Of a DNA stretch of 23,450 nucleotides, positions 20,316 to 23,450 are shown piece after piece; position 1 is the first letter of the stretch, and the number at the start of each line of letters is the position of its first letter. This DNA comes from an uncultured Clostridia bacterium (lineage in GTDB: Bacteria; Bacillota; Clostridia; TANB77; CAG-508). The notes beneath the pieces are model-generated. The model was not told the origin of the DNA and made no database searches. It saw nothing but the letters and a program-made list of their open reading frames with translations. The stretch is taken from positions 1 to 23,450 of the forward strand of contig CAKOVP010000021.1 in the NCBI GenBank assembly GCA_934122035.1, read 5' to 3'. The position numbers and the translations under genes are program-made.

Positions 20316-21392
20316 ATGTTAGACGATAGAAAGAAAAAAATATTACAAGCTATTGTAGAAGAATATATAGAAACAGCAGAGCCTGTAAGTTCTAAAGCCT
20401 TAGTTCAAAAACACGGAATAGATTACAGTAGTGCAACAATAAGAAATGAAATGGCAGAACTAGAAAAAATAGGTCTAATAGATAAAACACACACATCAAG
20501 TGGAAGAATTCCATCAGCACAAGGATACAGATACTATGTTGATGAACTTCTAAATTATAACGACATAAGTATGCAAGAAATAAAATATATTCAAAATCAA
20601 TTAGAAAAAAAAGTAAATCAAATAGAAGACTTAACAAAAATTGCAACAACAACTCTTTCGGAGATTACACACTACACCTCAGTTGGAATTGCACCAAGAG
20701 TTACAACACAAAATATTCAAGAAGTTAAGTTTATGCTATTAGGTTCGAAAATTTTAATGGCAGTAATTTTTACAGAAAGTGGACTTATAAAAGAAACAAT
20801 AATAAAATTTGATGAAGACATTACAGATGACCAGGTAGAAACCTTAACATATTTATTCAACAATAAACTAAAAGGCAGACCAATTACTCAAATAGATAAG
20901 CCTTTAGAAGAATATATTTACTCAGAAATGAGAAATATATTAAAAGTAATAAAACCTGTTTTAGAGCAAATAAATAAGGCAATAAATGAAGACATACCGG
21001 TATATATGGAAGGAGCAGATAAGTCATTTGATCTTCCAGAATTTAAAAGCTTAGACATTGCTAAAAACTTTGTAAATATTTTAGACACAGACAAAACCAA
21101 GGAAATGATAGACATATTAAATAATAAAGACAGTGAAGACGAAATAAATGTTTACATTGGTGATGAAAGTGTGGATAAAGCATTAAAAGATTTTAGCATA
21201 GTAACATTTAAGCGTAAAAAAGAAGGCAAAGACTTGGGAACAATTGCAATAATAGGACCAACAAGAATGGACTATTCAAAGGTAATATCTGCAATGAAAT
21301 ATATAAGTAAAAAATTAGATGAAGATAAGCAAATAGAAGAAAGCAAAAGAAAAATGTTAAATAAAGGAAAGGATGAGGATAGTGGAAAATAA
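20316..21392 (+). CDS. hrcA: Heat-inducible transcription repressor HrcA
   Basis: 358 aa from ATG 20316, with AAGAGGTGA six bases upstream; the longer frame from GTG 20295 lies within CIRCE. HrcA binds CIRCE and represses chaperone genes, its activity depending on GroEL. The N-terminus MLDDRKKKILQAIVEEYIET, then AEPVSSKALV and YSSATIRNEMAELEKIGLID (about residues 1-60), is the winged-helix DNA-binding domain, followed by the family signature HTSSGRIPSAQGYRYYVDEL. The C-terminal domain ends with IVTFKRKKEGKDLGTIAIIG, PTRMDYSKVISAMKYISKKL. Length is typical. It is the first gene of the operon, overlapping grpE. Confidence 0.96.
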   Translation: MLDDRKKKILQAIVEEYIETAEPVSSKALVQKHGIDYSSATIRNEMAELEKIGLIDKTHTSSGRIPSAQGYRYYVDELLNYNDISMQEIKYIQNQLEKKVNQIEDLTKIATTTLSEITHYTSVGIAPRVTTQNIQEVKFMLLGSKILMAVIFTESGLIKETIIKFDEDITDDQVETLTYLFNNKLKGRPITQIDKPLEEYIYSEMRNILKVIKPVLEQINKAINEDIPVYMEGADKSFDLPEFKSLDIAKNFVNILDTDKTKEMIDILNNKDSEDEINVYIGDESVDKALKDFSIVTFKRKKEGKDLGTIAIIGPTRMDYSKVISAMKYISKKLDEDKQIEESKRKMLNKGKDEDSGK

Positions 21393-21900
21393 AGAAGAAC
21401 TAGAAAAAGAAGCAAAAACTACAGAAACAAAAAAAGAACACAACAAAGAAAAAGAATTAAATGAGCAAATTTCTAAATTAAAAGATGAATTAGAAGATAT
21501 AAAAGACAGACATACAAGGCTAATTGCAGAATTTGACAACTTAAAAAAGAGAAGTGCCAAAGAAAGAGAAAATTTATATGGATCAATAATGGGAGATGTT
21601 ATTTCTTCATTATTGCCTGTAATGGATAACTTAGAAAAAGCCACAGAAGCAGAATCTAAAGATGAAGAATACAAAAAAGGAATTGAACTTGTATTAAAGC
21701 AATTTAAAGATGTTCTTTCTGCAAATGGAGTAACAGAAATAGAAGCAGTAGGACAACCATTTGATCCAAGTATTCATGAGGCTGTAAGTTCTATTCAAGA
21801 TGAAAACCTTGGGGAGAAGATAGTTGCACAAGAATATAGAAAAGGATATAAAATTGGAAATAGGGTTATTAGGCATTCGATGGTTGTAGTAGCCAATTAA
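21373..21900 (+). CDS. grpE: Nucleotide exchange factor GrpE
   Basis: 175 aa from ATG 21373, overlapping the end of hrcA by 20 bases. GTG 21382 (MENKEELEKEAK) is an alternative start with a similarly placed AAAGG. GrpE releases ADP from DnaK. It has a charged N-terminus, a long coiled coil (about residues 25-75, DRHTRLIAEFDNLKKRSAKE), and the C-terminal beta domain with the GrpE signature, FDPSIHEAVSSI (about 126-137) and VAQEYRKGYKIGNRVIRHSM. Overlap with hrcA implies coupled translation. Its stop codon forms the beginning of a 122-base palindrome. Confidence 0.95.
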   Translation: MRIVENKEELEKEAKTTETKKEHNKEKELNEQISKLKDELEDIKDRHTRLIAEFDNLKKRSAKERENLYGSIMGDVISSLLPVMDNLEKATEAESKDEEYKKGIELVLKQFKDVLSANGVTEIEAVGQPFDPSIHEAVSSIQDENLGEKIVAQEYRKGYKIGNRVIRHSMVVVAN

Positions 21901-22020
21901 ATTAATTCTAAGCGGCGTCTTACTTCGTTAAATTTATTACTAATTATCCTCAATGTACACAAAGTACATTTCCGGTAATTAGAATAAATTTGCCTAGTAA
22001 TACTTGCTTTTAATTAATTT
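21899..22020. repeat. 122-bp imperfect palindrome between grpE and dnaK
   Basis: Nested complementary blocks in order from outside: AAATTAATT (21899-21907) with AATTAATTT (22012-22020); AAGC (21910-21913) with GCTT (22006-22009); AAATTTATT (21930-21938) with AATAAATTT (21983-21991); CTAATTA (21940-21946) with TAATTAG (21976-21982); ATGTAC (21953-21958) with GTACAT (21964-21969). The apical loop is ACAAA. It contains the grpE stop and no ORF. It may be a palindromic repeat element, a partial terminator or an mRNA-processing structure. Confidence 0.7.
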
Positions 22021-22033
22021 AAAGATTTATTTT

Positions 22034-22081
22034 AATACTTAAAGTTGATTAGCAGTTTAAATTTAATTAATTTTAAGTATT
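22034..22081. repeat. 10-bp inverted repeat in the dnaK leader
   Basis: AATACTTAAA (22034-22043) and TTTAAGTATT (22072-22081), perfect inverse copies 28 bases apart. The arm flanks also carry related TTTAATTAATTT segments in direct orientation (from 22009 and 22060). The remaining leader up to 22218 is A/T-rich; I see no convincing dnaK promoter or CIRCE there. Confidence 0.45.
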
Positions 22082-22218
22082 GAAACAAAAACTAGAAATA
22101 GTTTAAAAATATATTTTAATTATGTTATTAATTTTAAATTTATATAAATAAAAACTTAAGAAAATTTAGATAAAGAAAGTTAACTATATTTATAGTAAAA
22201 ATAGGGAGGAAATTTATT

Positions 22219-23450
22219 ATGGGAAAAATTATAGGTATTGATTTAGGTACAACAAACTCATGCGTTGCAGTTATGGAAGGTGGCGAGCCAGTTGTTATTC
22301 CTAACGCAGAAGGAAATAGAACAACTCCATCAGTTGTTGCATTTTCTAAAAATGGTGAAAGATTAGTTGGACAAATAGCAAAACGTCAAGCTGTTACAAA
22401 TCCAGAAAACACAGTTATATCAATAAAAAGAAAAATGGGTACAGCAGAGAAAGTTAAAATAGATGGAGAAGAATTCTCTCCACAAGAAATTTCTGCAATG
22501 ATATTACAAAAATTAAAAACAGATGCTGAAAATTATTTAGGACAAAAAATTACAGAAGCTGTTATTACAGTTCCAGCATATTTCTCAGATAGCCAAAGAC
22601 AAGCTACAAAAGATGCAGGAAAAATTGCAGGATTAGAAGTAAAAAGAATTATAAACGAGCCAACAGCAGCAGCGTTAGCATTTGGTATGGATAAAGAAGA
22701 CCAGGATCAAAAAATAATGGTATACGATTTAGGTGGTGGAACATTCGATGTTTCTATACTAGATATTGGTGATGGAGTATTTGAAGTTCTTGCTACAAAT
22801 GGTAACACACACTTAGGTGGAGACGACTTCGACCAAAGAATTATAGATTATTTAATATCTGAATTCAAAAAATCAAATGGAATAGATTTATCTACAGATA
22901 AAATGGCTATGCAACGTTTAAAGGAAGCTGCAGAAAAAGCTAAAATAGAGCTTTCTGGTATGCAACAAACACAAATTAACTTACCATTCATAACAGCAGA
23001 TGCAACAGGACCAAAACACTTAGATGTTACATTATCAAGAGCTAAATTCGAAGAATTAATAAGAGACCTAGTAGATGCAACAAGAGTACCAGTTGAACAA
23101 GCTATGAAAGATGCTGGAGTTACAGCTGCAGATATTCATAAAGTTCTATTAGTAGGTGGATCAACAAGAGTTCCTTGTGTTCAAGAAGAAGTTAAAAAAA
23201 TAACAGGAAAAGAACCAGATAAAGGAATCAACCCAGATGAATGTGTTGCAATTGGTGCAGCTATCCAAGGTGGTGTATTATCAGGAGATGTTAAAGATTT
23301 AGTATTACTAGATGTAACACCATTATCATTAGGTATAGAAACATATGGTGGGGTATTTACAAAATTAATCGAAAGAAATACAACAATACCAACAAAGAAA
23401 TCACAAATATTCTCAACAGCAGCAGATGGTCAAACATCAGTTGAAGTACA
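22219..23450 (+). CDS. dnaK: Chaperone protein DnaK (Hsp70), 3' end outside window
   Basis: It starts at ATG 22219, with AGGGAGGA upstream; 410 complete codons are present before the window ends, out of about 610 expected. DnaK is the ATP-dependent Hsp70 that works with GrpE and DnaJ. Motifs: phosphate 1 IGIDLGTTNSCVAVMEGG (about residues 5-22), AVITVPAYFSDSQRQATKDA, phosphate 2 VYDLGGGTFDVSILDIG, and adenosine LLVGGSTRVPCVQEE. The segment at the end (LLDVTPLSLGIETYGGVFTK, then RNTTIPTKKSQIFSTAADGQ) is the start of the substrate-binding domain. It lacks the 24-residue insertion near the N-terminus found in Gram-negative DnaK, as expected for Gram-positives. It is probably transcribed with hrcA-grpE from the CIRCE-controlled promoter; dnaJ would be expected next. 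Confidence 0.97.
   Translation, partial: MGKIIGIDLGTTNSCVAVMEGGEPVVIPNAEGNRTTPSVVAFSKNGERLVGQIAKRQAVTNPENTVISIKRKMGTAEKVKIDGEEFSPQEISAMILQKLKTDAENYLGQKITEAVITVPAYFSDSQRQATKDAGKIAGLEVKRIINEPTAAALAFGMDKEDQDQKIMVYDLGGGTFDVSILDIGDGVFEVLATNGNTHLGGDDFDQRIIDYLISEFKKSNGIDLSTDKMAMQRLKEAAEKAKIELSGMQQTQINLPFITADATGPKHLDVTLSRAKFEELIRDLVDATRVPVEQAMKDAGVTAADIHKVLLVGGSTRVPCVQEEVKKITGKEPDKGINPDECVAIGAAIQGGVLSGDVKDLVLLDVTPLSLGIETYGGVFTKLIERNTTIPTKKSQIFSTAADGQTSVEV

Noticed and set aside
22080..22218. Separate dnaK promoter (TTGAAA at 22080-22085, TATAGT at 22191-22196).
   Set aside because: Neither hexamer has a partner at 16-18 bases; A/T-rich sequence gives such matches by chance.
1..23450. CRISPR arrays, insertion sequences, prophage or known defence genes.
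   Set aside because: No regularly spaced direct repeats, transposase, integrase or recognised defence protein was found anywhere in the window.

Overview
The window looks like a chromosomal segment of a low-GC Gram-positive bacterium, most likely a member of Clostridia (Bacillota). The reasons are the roughly 30% G+C core genes (18/60 in a sample at 5461-5520), strong AAGGAGG-type ribosome binding sites, frequent TTG starts, a split (two-gene) transketolase, CIRCE/HrcA control of the dnaK operon, and the rimP-nusA-ylxR-infB-rbfA-nrnA-truB gene order. I cannot name a species. Everything below was read from sequence by eye; no database search was run.

Layout. (1) 1-497: end of an rRNA operon, with the 23S 3' end, 5S rRNA and tRNA-Asn(GTT), closed by a terminator. 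The 23S-5S spacer carries a 14-bp inverted repeat and a promoter-like sequence of its own. (2) About 500-4560: an accessory stretch of unfamiliar small genes between the tRNA and the rimP promoter. It holds a truncated HNH-type protein followed by a cupin gene scrap, a tandem family of small acid-tailed proteins with its own promoter, structured leader and 3' hairpin (two copies fused into one ORF by an internal deletion), a 301-aa orphan, and two minus-strand monocistronic genes. Those two minus-strand genes share a related promoter/leader with a covarying 5' hairpin but encode unrelated proteins. Parts of this stretch are clearly richer in G+C (27/60 at 1381-1440, 33/60 at 4261-4320). (3) 4598-12251: the translation/transcription operon rimP-nusA-ylxR-infB-rbfA-nrnA-truB, with a consensus-like promoter, a leader hairpin and a terminator at the end of truB. 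(4) 12359-14420: the two transketolase subunits, with promoter and terminator. (5) 14656-20192: a cell-envelope cluster, ftsE-ftsX, two coiled-coil M23 peptidases and an S41 carboxy-terminal protease, ending in a terminator. (6) 20224-23450: the heat-shock operon hrcA-grpE-dnaK (dnaK cut by the window end), with one near-perfect CIRCE element, a second degenerate CIRCE over the -35 box, and a 122-bp imperfect palindrome between grpE and dnaK.

How they work together. The core is standard housekeeping: NusA/RimP/IF2/RbfA/TruB couple transcription, 30S maturation, initiation and tRNA modification. FtsEX most likely gates the adjacent CwlO/PcsB-like M23 hydrolases during cell-wall growth or division. 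HrcA represses its own operon with GrpE and DnaK. The least explained part is the accessory stretch at 500-4590, where small unknown genes are packaged as autonomous cassettes (promoter, 5'-terminal hairpin, short ORF, strong 3' hairpin). One cassette fires head-to-head with the essential rimP operon, the two -35 boxes being 7 bp apart. If there is an undescribed system here, this is where I would look; its function cannot be read from the sequence.
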